Below are positions 45,222-54,390 of a DNA stretch of 64,000 nucleotides, piece by piece. How positions within the stretch are numbered: the first letter of the stretch is position 1; each line of letters starts with the position of its first letter. The stretch covers positions 125,312 through 189,311 of the forward strand of contig NZ_JASPGD010000003.1 of the NCBI RefSeq assembly GCF_030232885.1. Direction: 5' to 3'. Under the pieces are notes generated by a model. It saw only the letters and a list, made by a program, of their open reading frames with translations. It was not told the DNA's origin and made no database searches. The translations under genes were made by a program, and so were the position numbers. The DNA is from Corynebacterium sp. MSK297 (lineage in GTDB: Bacteria > Actinomycetota > Actinomycetes > Mycobacteriales > Mycobacteriaceae).

Positions 45222-46652
45222 ATGAGTACTTCGAGCCCACGCCCTGCCCCAGTGATCGCGATTATTGCCGCTGCCGGGCAGGGCACTCGTTTGCGTGCGG
45301 ACAAGCCGAAAGCGTTTGTTGAGCTCGCAGGAAAATCCCTGCTGGAACGCAGCATTAGTGCCATGCACGCAGCCGAGCTTGTCGACGAGATCATCGTCGT
45401 TGCTGCGCCGGATATGTTGGATGAGGCCGCCGACGTGATTTCCCGGTGCGAGGCCGCTGCCGCCACCCGCGCCGCTGACAACACTCGCGTCGTTGGCGCC
45501 GGTGCCAGCGACGGGCGCACGATCCGGCTGGTTCCTGGCCGTGGGCAGCGCGTCGATTCCGTGATGGCTGGGCTGGAAGCGATTTCTGTGGAGCCAGGCG
45601 TCGATCCGATCGTGCTGGTTCATGATGCCGCGCGGGCGCTGACCCCCGCGAGCATGATTGACCGGGTGGCGCGTGCAGTCGCAGATGGCGCTTCGGGTGT
45701 GGTTCCGGTTTTGCCGGTGGTAGATACCATCAAAACTGTGACGGAAACCGCTGGTCACCACGAAGAGCGCGGCCAGACGCAGATCACCAGAACCGTGGAT
45801 CGCAGCAATGTGCGTGCCGCGCAGACGCCACAGGGCTTTCGCTACAGCGCGCTGCTTTCTGCCAACGAGATGTATTACGCCAGCGTGCACGCGGATGCTG
45901 AAGCCGGGACCCGCAGTTTTGTGCCCACCGATGATGCCTCGCTGCTGGAGTGGCAGGGCGTGCCCGTGATGTGCGTCGATGGCGATGAATTAGCGTTCAA
46001 AATCACCACGCGCAAGGATTTGCTGCTGGCTCAAGCGTTTCTTGCCGACGGTGTCGCTAAAGGTGCTGAAAGTGCGAACCCCTCGTCCCAGGCCATCCCA
46101 GCGCAGGGTAATTCCGCACAGCGACAACCCGCACAGCCACAATCCACGCAACCACAATCCACGCAACCGGCCGCCATGCCCATCCCGCGCGTCGGTATAG
46201 CTAGCGACGCGCACCAAATTGAGTCCGGTAAACCGTGTTGGATCGCCGGGTTGCTTTTCGACGGCGTCGATGGCTGCGAAGGCCACTCGGATGGCGATGT
46301 TGTGTCGCACGCCATGGTGGACGCGCTGCTGTCTGCCTCTGGACTGGGTGATCTCGGCTCGTTTGTCGGCGTCGGCAGGCCAGAATATGACAATGTTTCC
46401 GGTGCGCAGCTTCTGCGCGAGGTCCGTGAGCTTCTCGACGACAACGACTTCCGCATCGGCAATGTCGCGGTGCAATTGATCGGGCAAACCCCGAAGTTCA
46501 GCCCGCGTAGGGAAGAAGCCCAACAAGTTTTAAGTGAGCTGCTGGGGGCCCCGGTGTCGGTCTCGGCGACCACCACTGATCACCTGGGCTTTACTGGCCG
46601 CGAGGAAGGCCGGGCGGCAATCGCTAACGCGGTGGTATGGCGCGCGAACTAG
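45222..46652 (+). CDS. ispDF: Fused IspD-IspF (MEP pathway cytidylyltransferase and cyclase)
   Basis: The 476-residue bifunctional enzyme makes isoprenoid precursors. Residues 10-275 are Isp[20 protein letters not shown] for CTP binding, and VHDAARAL and TPQGFRY later. Residues 320-476 are IspF: the zinc-site DAHQIE, the [16 protein letters not shown] block and a closing [16 protein letters not shown] Gln/Pro/Ser/Thr linker (about 290-320) with repeated QPQST joins them. The two are separate in C. glutamicum as I recall, so the fusion is notable. No stop or frameshift separates them. Confidence 0.93.
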   Translation: MSTSSPRPAPVIAIIAAAGQGTRLRADKPKAFVELAGKSLLERSISAMHAAELVDEIIVVAAPDMLDEAADVISRCEAAAATRAADNTRVVGAGASDGRTIRLVPGRGQRVDSVMAGLEAISVEPGVDPIVLVHDAARALTPASMIDRVARAVADGASGVVPVLPVVDTIKTVTETAGHHEERGQTQITRTVDRSNVRAAQTPQGFRYSALLSANEMYYASVHADAEAGTRSFVPTDDASLLEWQGVPVMCVDGDELAFKITTRKDLLLAQAFLADGVAKGAESANPSSQAIPAQGNSAQRQPAQPQSTQPQSTQPAAMPIPRVGIASDAHQIESGKPCWIAGLLFDGVDGCEGHSDGDVVSHAMVDALLSASGLGDLGSFVGVGRPEYDNVSGAQLLREVRELLDDNDFRIGNVAVQLIGQTPKFSPRREEAQQVLSELLGAPVSVSATTTDHLGFTGREEGRAAIANAVVWRAN

Positions 46653-46682
46653 TGCGGGCTGGAGTGCGTAAACTAGTACCTT

Positions 46683-48245
46683 GTGAGCTTACGGATTTTT
46701 GATACCGCGACGCGCCAGACCCACGACTTTCAACCCCTGCGCGAAGGCCAGGTTTCTATTTACCTGTGTGGGGCGACCCCGCAGGCGAAACCACACATCG
46801 GCCACCTGCGTTCCGGGGTGGCTTTTGATATTGTGCGTCGTTGGTTTCTGGCCAAAGGCTACAATGTCGCATTCGTGCGCAATGTGACGGATATCGACGA
46901 TAAGATCCTCACCAAAGCCGAGGCGCATTCTCGTCCCTGGTGGGAGTGGGTTTCTACGCACGAGCGCGAATTCACCCGCGCCTATCAAGCACTCGGCGTG
47001 ATGGCCCCGAGCGTGGAGCCGCGCGCAACCGGGCACGTTACCCAGATGGTGGAGTATATGCAGCGGTTGATGGACCGCGGTTTTGCCTACGCCGTGGACG
47101 GCTCGGTGTATTTCGACGTCCTGGCTTGGCAGCAGGCAGAAGGCTCGGATTACGGCCACCTTTCGGGCAATCGTCCGGAGGAGATGGAGCAAGGCGAGAC
47201 CGACAACGCGGGCAAGAAGAACCCGTTGGATTTTGCTTTGTGGAAGGCCGCGAAACCGGGTGAGCCTGCCTGGCCTACACCGTGGGGGGATGGTCGCCCG
47301 GGCTGGCACTTGGAGTGCTCGGCGATGGCCACGTATTACTTGGGCGCGGAGTTTGATGTGCATTGCGGCGGGCTGGATTTGCAGTTCCCACACCACGAGA
47401 ACGAGATTGCGCAGTCGCACGCAGCCGGTGATGGTTTCGCGCAGTACTGGATGCATAACCACTGGGTAACTATGGCTGGCGAGAAGATGTCTAAATCGCT
47501 GGGTAACGTCCTGGATATCGACGCTTTGTTGGAAAAAGTCCGTCCGGTGGAGTTGCGCTACTACCTGGGCAGCGCGCATTACCGCAGCGTGTTGGAGTAT
47601 TCCGAGGCCGCGGTGCATGAGGCCGCTGCTGGTTTCCGCCGTATTGAGGATTTTGTTAACCGCGCGTCGAAGCTGGCGGGAGCGCCCGTCGACAAGCTGG
47701 CGGTGGAACAGGGCATGCTTGCCGACGCCGGCGTGGCTGGTGGTGCTGGTGCTGCCGCGCTTGCCGACGCTGGCGCTCAGGACAATATTGCCCAGGAAGT
47801 TTCTGCATACTGGGAGAAGTTTGCTGCCGCGTTGGATGATGACTTTGCGGTGCCGCGTGCGTTGGCAGTTATTCACACTACGGTGAAGGCGGGGAATAAC
47901 GCGCTGGCTGGCAAGGATGCCGGCGAGAATTCTGGAGCGGATGCTGCCGAGGCCAAAGCGGTTGCTAAAGCCAAAGCTGTGGCGTTGGCGTCGTTGGTGC
48001 GTGCGATGACTGCCATTGTGGGCATTGACCCGTTGGATGCGCAGTGGGCAGGAAGTGCGCAGGGCGCCGGTGAGTCCGATGCGCAGCAAGCGCTTGCTAG
48101 TTTGGTAGAACACGAACTCGCGCTGCGGGCTGCGGCGCGCAAGGACAAAGATTTCGCTACTGCCGACGGCGTGCGGGATCGTTTGGCTGCGGCGGGCATT
48201 GAGGTCATTGATACCCCAGATGGCGCGGAATGGAAACTTCGTTAG
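46683..48245 (+). CDS. cysS: Cysteinyl-tRNA synthetase
   Basis: The 520-residue class I synthetase charges tRNA-Cys. Zinc ligand Cys29, HIGH at 38-41 and KMSKS near 268-272 are present, with the [11 protein letters not shown] zinc block before it. The anticodon-side helical region contains an Ala/Gly-rich insert (about 340-365) with two LADAG steps, each encoded by one copy of the CGTCGGCAAGC word (47717 and 47759), plus a second Ala/Lys-rich insert near 410-440. These make it longer than usual (about 460). It starts with GTG 30 bases after ispDF. Confidence 0.95.
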   Translation: MSLRIFDTATRQTHDFQPLREGQVSIYLCGATPQAKPHIGHLRSGVAFDIVRRWFLAKGYNVAFVRNVTDIDDKILTKAEAHSRPWWEWVSTHEREFTRAYQALGVMAPSVEPRATGHVTQMVEYMQRLMDRGFAYAVDGSVYFDVLAWQQAEGSDYGHLSGNRPEEMEQGETDNAGKKNPLDFALWKAAKPGEPAWPTPWGDGRPGWHLECSAMATYYLGAEFDVHCGGLDLQFPHHENEIAQSHAAGDGFAQYWMHNHWVTMAGEKMSKSLGNVLDIDALLEKVRPVELRYYLGSAHYRSVLEYSEAAVHEAAAGFRRIEDFVNRASKLAGAPVDKLAVEQGMLADAGVAGGAGAAALADAGAQDNIAQEVSAYWEKFAAALDDDFAVPRALAVIHTTVKAGNNALAGKDAGENSGADAAEAKAVAKAKAVALASLVRAMTAIVGIDPLDAQWAGSAQGAGESDAQQALASLVEHELALRAAARKDKDFATADGVRDRLAAAGIEVIDTPDGAEWKLR

Positions 48246-48271
48246 GCGGGTATCCGTAGCAAAATCGCTGG

Positions 48272-48303
48272 GCACAGAGCTAGCAAAGCACAGAGCTAGC
48301 AAA
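48272..48303 (+). repeat. Tandem 16-bp repeat between cysS and rlmB
   Basis: GCACAGAGCTAGCAAA occurs twice head to tail (48272-48287 and 48288-48303). Related but degenerate GGTGCAG words follow. The sequence is non-coding. Confidence 0.9.
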
Positions 48304-48408
48304 CTCGCTCGGTGCAGCACCAGAAAATCGCGCGGTGCAGTGCCGACGGAATACAGTAAATGCGAAATACTCGAAATGACATTTTTACAGCAAGGATAGT
48401 GAATTTTT

Positions 48409-49350
48409 ATGGCACGTACCCACGGTAGGGGCGGAGCGGGCATCCGCAAGACCAACAAAAAGGGAGCCACGAAGGGTTCCGGTGCCGTGCGTCGTCGCGG
48501 CTTGAAAGGCAAAGGGCCGACACCGAAGGCGGAAGATCGGGTTTACCACCAGAAGCACAAGGCGAAAAAGCAGCGTGAGCGTTCCAATTCTGGCCGGCAT
48601 GAAGCGACGACGGAGCTGGTCGTCGGCAGGAACCCGGTGGTGGAATGCCTGAATGCGAAGGTTCCGGCGAGCATGTTGTTCGTGGTGGCTGGTACGGGTT
48701 CGGATGAGCGGCTGACGCAGGCTGTGCAGATGGCGAATAGCCGTGGTATCCCGATTACTGAGTTGCCGCGTCATGAGATGGACGTGAAGACCGGCAACGG
48801 CATGCACCAGGGCATTGGTTTGCAGATTCCGCCGTTTAAATATGCGGAAGTCGAGGATTTGCTTGCTGATGTGCAGCAGCGCAATGAGACCGGCATGTTT
48901 GTCATTCTGGATAACATCACCGATCCGCGAAATTTGGGTGCGGTGATTCGTTCGGCGGCTGCTTTTGGCGGCCACGGTGTGATTATTCCTGAGCGTCGTT
49001 CGGCTTCGGTCACGGCTGTTGCTTGGCGTACTTCTGCTGGTACGGCCGCGCAGTTGCCGGTGGCGCGGGCGACGAACCTGACGCGTACGGTGAAAGAATT
49101 TCAGAAGAACGGCTACCAGGTTGTTGGGCTGGAAGCTGGCGGAGAGCACACGTTGGATACTTACGACGGCGGCACAGACCCCGTGGTTATTGTTGTTGGC
49201 TCGGAAGGCAAAGGTATTTCGCGTTTGGTACGCGAAAACTGTGATGTGTTGATGTCTATTCCGACCGTGGGGTGGGTGGAATCGCTGAACGCGTCGGTGG
49301 CAGCCGGTGCCGTCTTGAGTGAGTTCGCGCGGCAGCGCCGCGTCGGCTAG
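48409..49350 (+). CDS. rlmB: 23S rRNA 2'-O-methyltransferase, RlmB/TrmH type
   Basis: The 313-residue SPOUT methyltransferase modifies a ribose in 23S rRNA. A basic N-terminal extension (about 60 residues, Arg/Lys/Gly-rich) precedes the substrate-binding domain ([13 protein letters not shown]). The knotted catalytic domain has [34 protein letters not shown] and the SLNASVAAG closing motif. It follows cysS as in mycobacteria and corynebacteria. The basic extension probably helps bind rRNA. Confidence 0.93.
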   Translation: MARTHGRGGAGIRKTNKKGATKGSGAVRRRGLKGKGPTPKAEDRVYHQKHKAKKQRERSNSGRHEATTELVVGRNPVVECLNAKVPASMLFVVAGTGSDERLTQAVQMANSRGIPITELPRHEMDVKTGNGMHQGIGLQIPPFKYAEVEDLLADVQQRNETGMFVILDNITDPRNLGAVIRSAAAFGGHGVIIPERRSASVTAVAWRTSAGTAAQLPVARATNLTRTVKEFQKNGYQVVGLEAGGEHTLDTYDGGTDPVVIVVGSEGKGISRLVRENCDVLMSIPTVGWVESLNASVAAGAVLSEFARQRRVG

Positions 49351-49464
49351 TTCATCTGTTTTGGCGGGGGCGGCAGGCTTGTTGTCGCCTCGTCTTGTTT
49401 GGCCATTTGCCGTAATCGCATTCATGTTCTAATGGTGTGCTGCCTGACTGCTACGCTCGTGAGC

Positions 49465-50691
49465 ATGACACATAAGCCAATAGAACTCGCCCCACGGGTT
49501 TTATCGTGGGCCAGCATTATTGATCAGAACACCGCAGACCAAGCCGCTGGATTAGGGCAGCTGGATTTTGTTTCTCCGCATATCGCGTTGATGCCCGACG
49601 CGCACAGCGGCAAGGGCACAGCCATCGGCACGGTTATTCCCACTAAGGGGGCTGTGATTCCGGCTGCTGTCGGGGTGGATATTGGTTGTGGAATGGCTGC
49701 GGTGCGCACCATTTTTACTGCCGACGACATCGCGCAGATTTCCCTGGAACAGTTGCGGGACCAGATTGAGCGTTCCATTCCGCTTTCACCGGGGAACTAC
49801 AATAAGAAGATTCATCGCGAGCACACCAAGGCGCGCATTCAAGAACTCGAGGAATTAGCCGAGCGTGACGACGTCGACCTGTCGCATTCTCCGAAGTGGC
49901 GCGAGCAGCTGGGAAGTTTGGGCGGCGGGAATCACTTCATCGAGTTGTGCCTGGGTAGCGATAATAATGTCTGGTGTTTCCTGCACTCGGGTTCGCGCGG
50001 GGTGGGTAACAAGATCGCGCAAAAGCACATTAAGATCGCAGCGCGAGAAGTCGCAGAAGCGGGTGTCGAGCTTGCAGAAAAAGATCACGCGTACTTGCGT
50101 GAGGGGACTGAGTCCTTCGATACTTACCTGCGGGAACTTGCTTGGGCGCAACGGTTTGCACGGCTGAACCGCGATGAGATGATGGATCGCTTCGTTGATC
50201 AGCTGGCCCGGATGATGTGCCAGGCGCATGACGACGGGCGTATTTCCATTAAGGTGCCTGCAGATAGTGCAGATACCGAGGTGGAACGGGTGAACTGCCA
50301 CCATAACTACACCGAAAAGGTGACCATCAATGATGAGTCCGTGTGGCTCACCCGTAAGGGTGCAATTGATGCCGGCGTCGGCAAGTTTGGGTTGATTCCC
50401 GGTTCGATGGGAGCGCGATCATATGTGGTGCGCGGTCGTGGTAACGCTGCAGGCCTGAATTCCGCGCCGCACGGGGCGGGGCGGGTGATGTCGCGTCGAC
50501 AAGCAAAGAAACAGTACACCGAGGAAGATTTGGCGAGTCGCATGGGCGATATCGTGTACCGGCCAGGTGAGCAGTGGGTAGATGAAATTCCGGACGCGTA
50601 TAAACCGATTGACCAGGTGATGGCTGATGCCGAAGATCTCGTAGAGGTGGTCACGGAACTGCGGCAGGTGCTCAACGTTAAGGGAACATAG
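49465..50691 (+). CDS. rtcB: RtcB-type RNA ligase
   Basis: The 408-residue Mn/GTP-dependent ligase joins 2',3'-cyclic phosphate or 3'-phosphate RNA ends to 5'-OH ends. Metal ligands are visible in DIGCGMAAV, GGGNHFIEL, FLHSGSRGVGN and the NCHHNYTEK region. The guanylylated His is expected in SAPHGAGRVMSR. No archease or RtcA gene is adjacent, so it belongs to the stand-alone class. The ATG at 49465 is chosen because it begins the conserved THKPIELAP block. Confidence 0.92.
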   Translation: MTHKPIELAPRVLSWASIIDQNTADQAAGLGQLDFVSPHIALMPDAHSGKGTAIGTVIPTKGAVIPAAVGVDIGCGMAAVRTIFTADDIAQISLEQLRDQIERSIPLSPGNYNKKIHREHTKARIQELEELAERDDVDLSHSPKWREQLGSLGGGNHFIELCLGSDNNVWCFLHSGSRGVGNKIAQKHIKIAAREVAEAGVELAEKDHAYLREGTESFDTYLRELAWAQRFARLNRDEMMDRFVDQLARMMCQAHDDGRISIKVPADSADTEVERVNCHHNYTEKVTINDESVWLTRKGAIDAGVGKFGLIPGSMGARSYVVRGRGNAAGLNSAPHGAGRVMSRRQAKKQYTEEDLASRMGDIVYRPGEQWVDEIPDAYKPIDQVMADAEDLVEVVTELRQVLNVKGT

Positions 50692-50769
50692 GCGATCCCG
50701 GTGCATCAACTGCGGCAACATTTCCCAGGCGAATGGGTGACATGGCCACTAACGGGTTAAACTGGTGCT

Positions 50770-51549
50770 ATGACTGTCATCAGAGATATTTTCCTGCTTA
50801 TCGCCCGCATCATTCTGGGCGGCGTGCTCATCGCGCACGGCTGGCAGAAGTTTAACGAGTGGACCATCGACGGAACCGCAAGCTCCTTCCAGGAAATGGG
50901 TGTGCCTTCCCCAGAGATTTCCGCACAAATTGCTACCTGGTTTGAAATTGGTGGTGGCGCAGCCCTCATCCTCGGCCTGCTGGTGCGCCTGGTCGGCCCA
51001 GTACTGTTCGTACAGATGGCCGGTGCTGCGTGGTTTGCACACCGCGATTCCGGCATCTTTGTCTCCGACGGCGGCTGGGAGTTGGTTGCCGTAATCGGTG
51101 CCGCCGGTCTGGCACTGTCTGCTGCCGGTGCTGGTCGGGTCTCGCTGGACCACTTGTTTACCGCACCGTTCCGTAAGCGCAAGGAAGAAAAAGAAGCTGC
51201 TGCTAACCAGCAGGCTGTCGGCGCTGGTGTTGCCGGTTCTGGCGTTGCTGGCTCCGGCATTGCCGGTGCTGAGCAGAACTTCGGTGCTGAGCAGAACTTC
51301 GGTGCTGAGCAGAACTTTGGTGCTGAGCAGAACTTTGGCGGCGAGAACTTCTCCGGCCAGAACTCCGCCCAGAATTATGGCCAGAGCTCCGCCCAGAGCC
51401 ACGGGCAGGAATACTCTGACGACCAAGACTTTTCTACCCCGAACTTCGATAGCGAAGCTGGCAACAACTCCACCGCTGATGGTGTAGACGCCAACGCAGA
51501 AACCACCCAGTGGAGCACCGATAACCAGTGGGACAACGGGAAGAACTAA
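50770..51549 (+). CDS. DoxX-like membrane protein with AEQNFG repeats
   Basis: The 259-residue protein's first 125 residues form four membrane segments with the DoxX pattern (ARIILGGVLIAHGWQK at the start, WFEIGGGAALILGLLVR later). A Lys/Arg/Glu stop-transfer stretch follows. The remaining 110 residues are hydrophilic and repetitive: four exact copies of GAEQNF, then QNxxG-type variants and an acidic end. DoxX proteins have been linked to redox and thiol stress in mycobacteria; the repeat tail is an add-on likely to vary between strains. Confidence 0.82.
   Translation: MTVIRDIFLLIARIILGGVLIAHGWQKFNEWTIDGTASSFQEMGVPSPEISAQIATWFEIGGGAALILGLLVRLVGPVLFVQMAGAAWFAHRDSGIFVSDGGWELVAVIGAAGLALSAAGAGRVSLDHLFTAPFRKRKEEKEAAANQQAVGAGVAGSGVAGSGIAGAEQNFGAEQNFGAEQNFGAEQNFGGENFSGQNSAQNYGQSSAQSHGQEYSDDQDFSTPNFDSEAGNNSTADGVDANAETTQWSTDNQWDNGKN
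51265..51336 (+). repeat. Four tandem 18-bp repeats in the DoxX-like gene
   Basis: GGTGCTGAGCAGAACTTC is repeated four times in frame (51265, 51283, 51301, 51319), with only a C/T change at the last base in the two right copies. It encodes GAEQNF repeats and could change length by slippage. Confidence 0.95.
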
Positions 51550-51605
51550 AAACTCGCCCTAAGCCATAACCACTACGCCCTAGGCGATAACTTATCGGCA
51601 ATGGC

Positions 51606-51662
51606 AACCGGGGCTTGCAGCCACCACCAGCACTAGCTGGCAGGCTGCAAGCCCCGGTTTTG
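51606..51662. terminator. Bidirectional terminator between convergent genes
   Basis: AACCGGGGCTTGCAGCC (51606-51622) pairs perfectly with GGCTGCAAGCCCCGGTT (51643-51659), with T runs on both sides. It serves the DoxX gene (+) and znuB (-). Confidence 0.9.
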
Positions 51663-51669
51663 TGTTGTT

Positions 51670-52602
51670 TTATTGGTCGCCGCGAGCATCCTGCGCGACG
51701 TGGTGGTGCGGATGCACAGTGGCATCGTTTCCAGCATCCAGTGCTTTCATGCGACGTGCATAAGCGACCTCATCGCGGGAAGTCTTGCGGCTACGCAAAT
51801 TCCCGATAATCCGGCAGAACAGGTAAATCACAAACGAAATCGTCGTCACAAACACAGAGACCGGCAGGCCAGGAGCCAGGGAGGCAACTAAACCGCCGAC
51901 GGCAGCGACCTCAGCGAAAATCACGGAGAGCACCACAGATTTCACCGGCGAGGAAGTCACCTGTACCGCGGCTGCGCCTGGGGTAATCAGCAGCGCCATC
52001 ACCAGCAGTGCACCGACGATCTGCACGGACTGTGCGGCGGTCAAACCCACCATCACCGCGAATAACACGGCCAGTCCGCGTACAGGAACTCCGGCGGCTT
52101 GTGCCATCAGCGGGTCCACGGAGGCAAAGAGCAGCGGGCGCCACAACACGATGATCAGCACGGTAATCAGTGCCGTCGTCGCCGCCAACATCCACGTCGA
52201 TGCGCCGGAAACACCAACGATCTGCCCGGTCAGCAACGACATCGCCGTCGTCGTATTGCCAGGGTAGAGGTGGATGAACAGCACGGATAGGCCCAAGCCG
52301 AAGCTCATGACCACACCGATCGCGGAATCTTGGTTACCGCGCAGCCCGAGTACCGCCAGGATCACCGCCGCGGTAATCGAACCGATGATCGCGCCGAAGC
52401 CGATATTGATGCCGAACAATAACGCGGCCGCAGCACCCATCAGTGCCAGCTCGGAGGTTGCGTGCACGGAAAAAGACATATGCCGCAGTACGATCAAACT
52501 GGTGATCACGCCGGATAAAACCCCGAGCAGGGCAGAGGCAATCAGCGCCTGCTGCACAAAGCCCACTGAGAGCAAATAGGCGGTATCGTCCCAATAGCTC
52601 AT
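51670..52602 (-). CDS. znuB: Zinc/manganese ABC transporter permease
   Basis: The 310-residue ABC-3 family permease has eight or nine membrane segments. Typical words are VLRHMSFSVHATSELALMGAAAALL near residues 38-60 and VGALLVMALLITPGAAA later. It is encoded directly after znuC with a one-base overlap. The basic C-terminal tail (RSRKTSRDEVAYARR) ends in a His-containing stretch. Together with ZnuC and ZnuA it should import Zn(II). Confidence 0.92.
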   Translation of the reverse strand: MSYWDDTAYLLSVGFVQQALIASALLGVLSGVITSLIVLRHMSFSVHATSELALMGAAAALLFGINIGFGAIIGSITAAVILAVLGLRGNQDSAIGVVMSFGLGLSVLFIHLYPGNTTTAMSLLTGQIVGVSGASTWMLAATTALITVLIIVLWRPLLFASVDPLMAQAAGVPVRGLAVLFAVMVGLTAAQSVQIVGALLVMALLITPGAAAVQVTSSPVKSVVLSVIFAEVAAVGGLVASLAPGLPVSVFVTTISFVIYLFCRIIGNLRSRKTSRDEVAYARRMKALDAGNDATVHPHHHVAQDARGDQ

Positions 52603-53291
52603 TAGATCACCACCATCTTGCCGTTGACGGTTGCTACTTCCACATGCGTGCCGTACAGCTCGCTGAGCACCTGGGTTTGCATAACTTCGTCAATTGTTCC
52701 CAACATGTGCCCGCGGGGTGCTAGGTACAGCACGCGGTCCACAACATCCAGGATGGGGTTGATACCGTGGGTGACAAACAGGACCGCCGCGCGGTGTTTA
52801 TGCAGCCGGGCGACGGTATCGTGCTCGCGGGCCATGTCTAGCGAGAGCAGGGGCTCGTCGGCAAGCACCACATCCGGGTCGGTACCAAAGGCTTGGGCCT
52901 GGCGGATCAGTTGCTGTTGCCCGCCCGAGAGCGTGCCGACGGAACGGTCCGCGATGCCTTCTGCGCCGACGTAGGCTAGTGCCTCGTCGACGGCGTGTTT
53001 ATCCGGCCGACGCCCCGAAAACACCCCGTGGCCGAGGGACAGCGACACCAAGTCCCGTGCTCGAACCGGTAGGTGCTTATCAAACATCTGCTGCTGCGGG
53101 ATGTATCCGACCCGTCCGTTGACACGCACGGAACCGGAACTCAGTGCGCGGGTGCCCAGGACTGTATTCAGCAGCGTCGATTTGCCAGAACCGTTTGGCC
53201 CCAAAATGGCGATGAATTCACCGGGTTGGACGTCGAGATCCAGCCCGCTCCACAGCGGGTCGACGCCGGCGTTGGAAAATTGAATCGGCAT
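52602..53291 (-). CDS. znuC: Zinc/manganese ABC transporter ATPase
   Basis: The 229-residue ABC ATPase has Walker A GPNGSGKST at 31-39, Q-loop IPQQQ, signature LSGGQQQL and Walker B VVLADEPLLSLD, plus a His in FVTHGIN. One CTTGCCGAC word (52857-52865 on the + strand as GTCGGCAAG) encodes LAD inside Walker B. It is overlapped by znuB and preceded by znuA with a 6-base gap. Confidence 0.93.
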   Translation of the reverse strand: MPIQFSNAGVDPLWSGLDLDVQPGEFIAILGPNGSGKSTLLNTVLGTRALSSGSVRVNGRVGYIPQQQMFDKHLPVRARDLVSLSLGHGVFSGRRPDKHAVDEALAYVGAEGIADRSVGTLSGGQQQLIRQAQAFGTDPDVVLADEPLLSLDMAREHDTVARLHKHRAAVLFVTHGINPILDVVDRVLYLAPRGHMLGTIDEVMQTQVLSELYGTHVEVATVNGKMVVI

Positions 53292-53297
53292 CGTCGT

Positions 53298-54293
53298 TTA
53301 CGCGTTTGCCTTTGCGGCGGCTTTTTCCAGGTCATCGACGACAGAGTGGAAGTATTCCAGGAAGTTTTCGCCATCCAACGGGGTTTCACCGACCGGAACC
53401 ATCGGGATGTTTTTGGCCTCGGCGGCTTCGCGGATGCGCTTGGTCAGATCCGTTTCGGTCTGTGGGTTGTAGATCAGGACGTCGAGCTCGTCGTTGTCGA
53501 TGAGTTCCAGGAAGGAGGCTAGGTCGGCTGCGGCGGCGTCGCTGTGGTTCAGCGTGGCGTGCCGGTAAGACTCTGGGGTGATCTCATCCATTTTGGTGTG
53601 GGTGAGGATGTAGTCGGCGATCGGATGGGTTTGCGCGACGGTGACAGCTGGCAGGGCCTTGATTTGCTCGGCGATGGCATCCAGTTCGGCGTTGAGCTCG
53701 TCGATTTTCACGGGCGCGTCCGGGTGGGTTTCCTTGATGCGGTCGGCAACCCCATTGGCCACGGTGGATAGTGCCTTGGTGTCGAACCACACGTGCTCGT
53801 TGTTGGCGACGTCGAAGGTGTCGTTGTCTCCGTAGTACTGCGCGTGCGCTTCGGTGCCTTCGGGTTTTTCGCTGCCGGAGTTGTGCTCGTGCGGGGTTAG
53901 TGGCAGGGCGTGGATGACGATCTCGTCATCGAGCGGCTCGTAGAGCCAGGCGTCGTAGCCGCCGCCACCTGCGACGACGACGTCGGCGTCGTTGGCGCGT
54001 GCCAAATCAGCCGCGGTGGGTTCGAAGTGGTGGGGGTCCGTGTTGGTGTCGGTGATGATGGTGCGGACATTTGCGACGGATTCGTCATCAATGACGGCTT
54101 TGGTGAGATCACCCCAGACACTGGTCGACGCCACGATCTCGATGGTGCCTTCGCCGCCCGGTGCCCCGTCGCCGTTGCTTGCCGATGAGGCAGCGTCCCC
54201 GGAGCCCCCGGTTTCTCCTGATGAGCAAGCCGCCAGGAACATCATGGTGGCGGTAGCGGTGGCGGTGAAGACTCCTTGACGTTTCGTGATCAT
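53298..54293 (-). CDS. znuA: Zinc-binding lipoprotein of an ABC transporter
   Basis: The 331-residue solute-binding protein of the cluster 9 (ZnuA/TroA) family starts from ATG 54293. Lipobox LAAC is at about residues 19-22. The metal site His residues are seen in DPHHFEPTAADL, NNEHVWFD and VAQTHPIAD, and a final Asp/Glu lies near NPQTETD. A short His/Glu-containing loop (PHEHNSGSEKPEGTEAHAQ) follows the second strand, as in zinc-specific members. A Zur-like box precedes it. Confidence 0.92.
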   Translation of the reverse strand: MITKRQGVFTATATATMMFLAACSSGETGGSGDAASSASNGDGAPGGEGTIEIVASTSVWGDLTKAVIDDESVANVRTIITDTNTDPHHFEPTAADLARANDADVVVAGGGGYDAWLYEPLDDEIVIHALPLTPHEHNSGSEKPEGTEAHAQYYGDNDTFDVANNEHVWFDTKALSTVANGVADRIKETHPDAPVKIDELNAELDAIAEQIKALPAVTVAQTHPIADYILTHTKMDEITPESYRHATLNHSDAAAADLASFLELIDNDELDVLIYNPQTETDLTKRIREAAEAKNIPMVPVGETPLDGENFLEYFHSVVDDLEKAAAKANA

Positions 54294-54313
54294 GCTTAAC
54301 ACTATGGTCATGC

Positions 54314-54328
54314 TGAAAACAGTTGTCA
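54314..54328. promoter_or_regulatory. Zur-like operator upstream of znuA
   Basis: TGAAAACAGTTGTCA is an imperfect 15-bp dyad that resembles the mycobacterial/corynebacterial Zur site (TGAAAAxxxTTTTCA type). A second TTGAAAAT half-site follows at 54330-54337. It sits about 20 bases upstream of the znuA start, where a zinc-dependent repressor would block transcription. Confidence 0.6.
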
Positions 54329-54390
54329 ATTGAAAATCTAGTGAAAATATGCTGTTCGTTAGGCTGCTCAAGCCGGGTAGGATATTCCGC

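Noticed and set aside
44835-45890. A 351-codon - strand frame across carD and ispDF
   Set aside because: It overlaps two well-supported + strand genes and has no coding features of its own.
46689-48512. A 607-codon - strand frame opposite cysS
   Set aside because: Antisense shadow of cysS; no domain or ribosome site, and the + strand frame carries HIGH and KMSKS.
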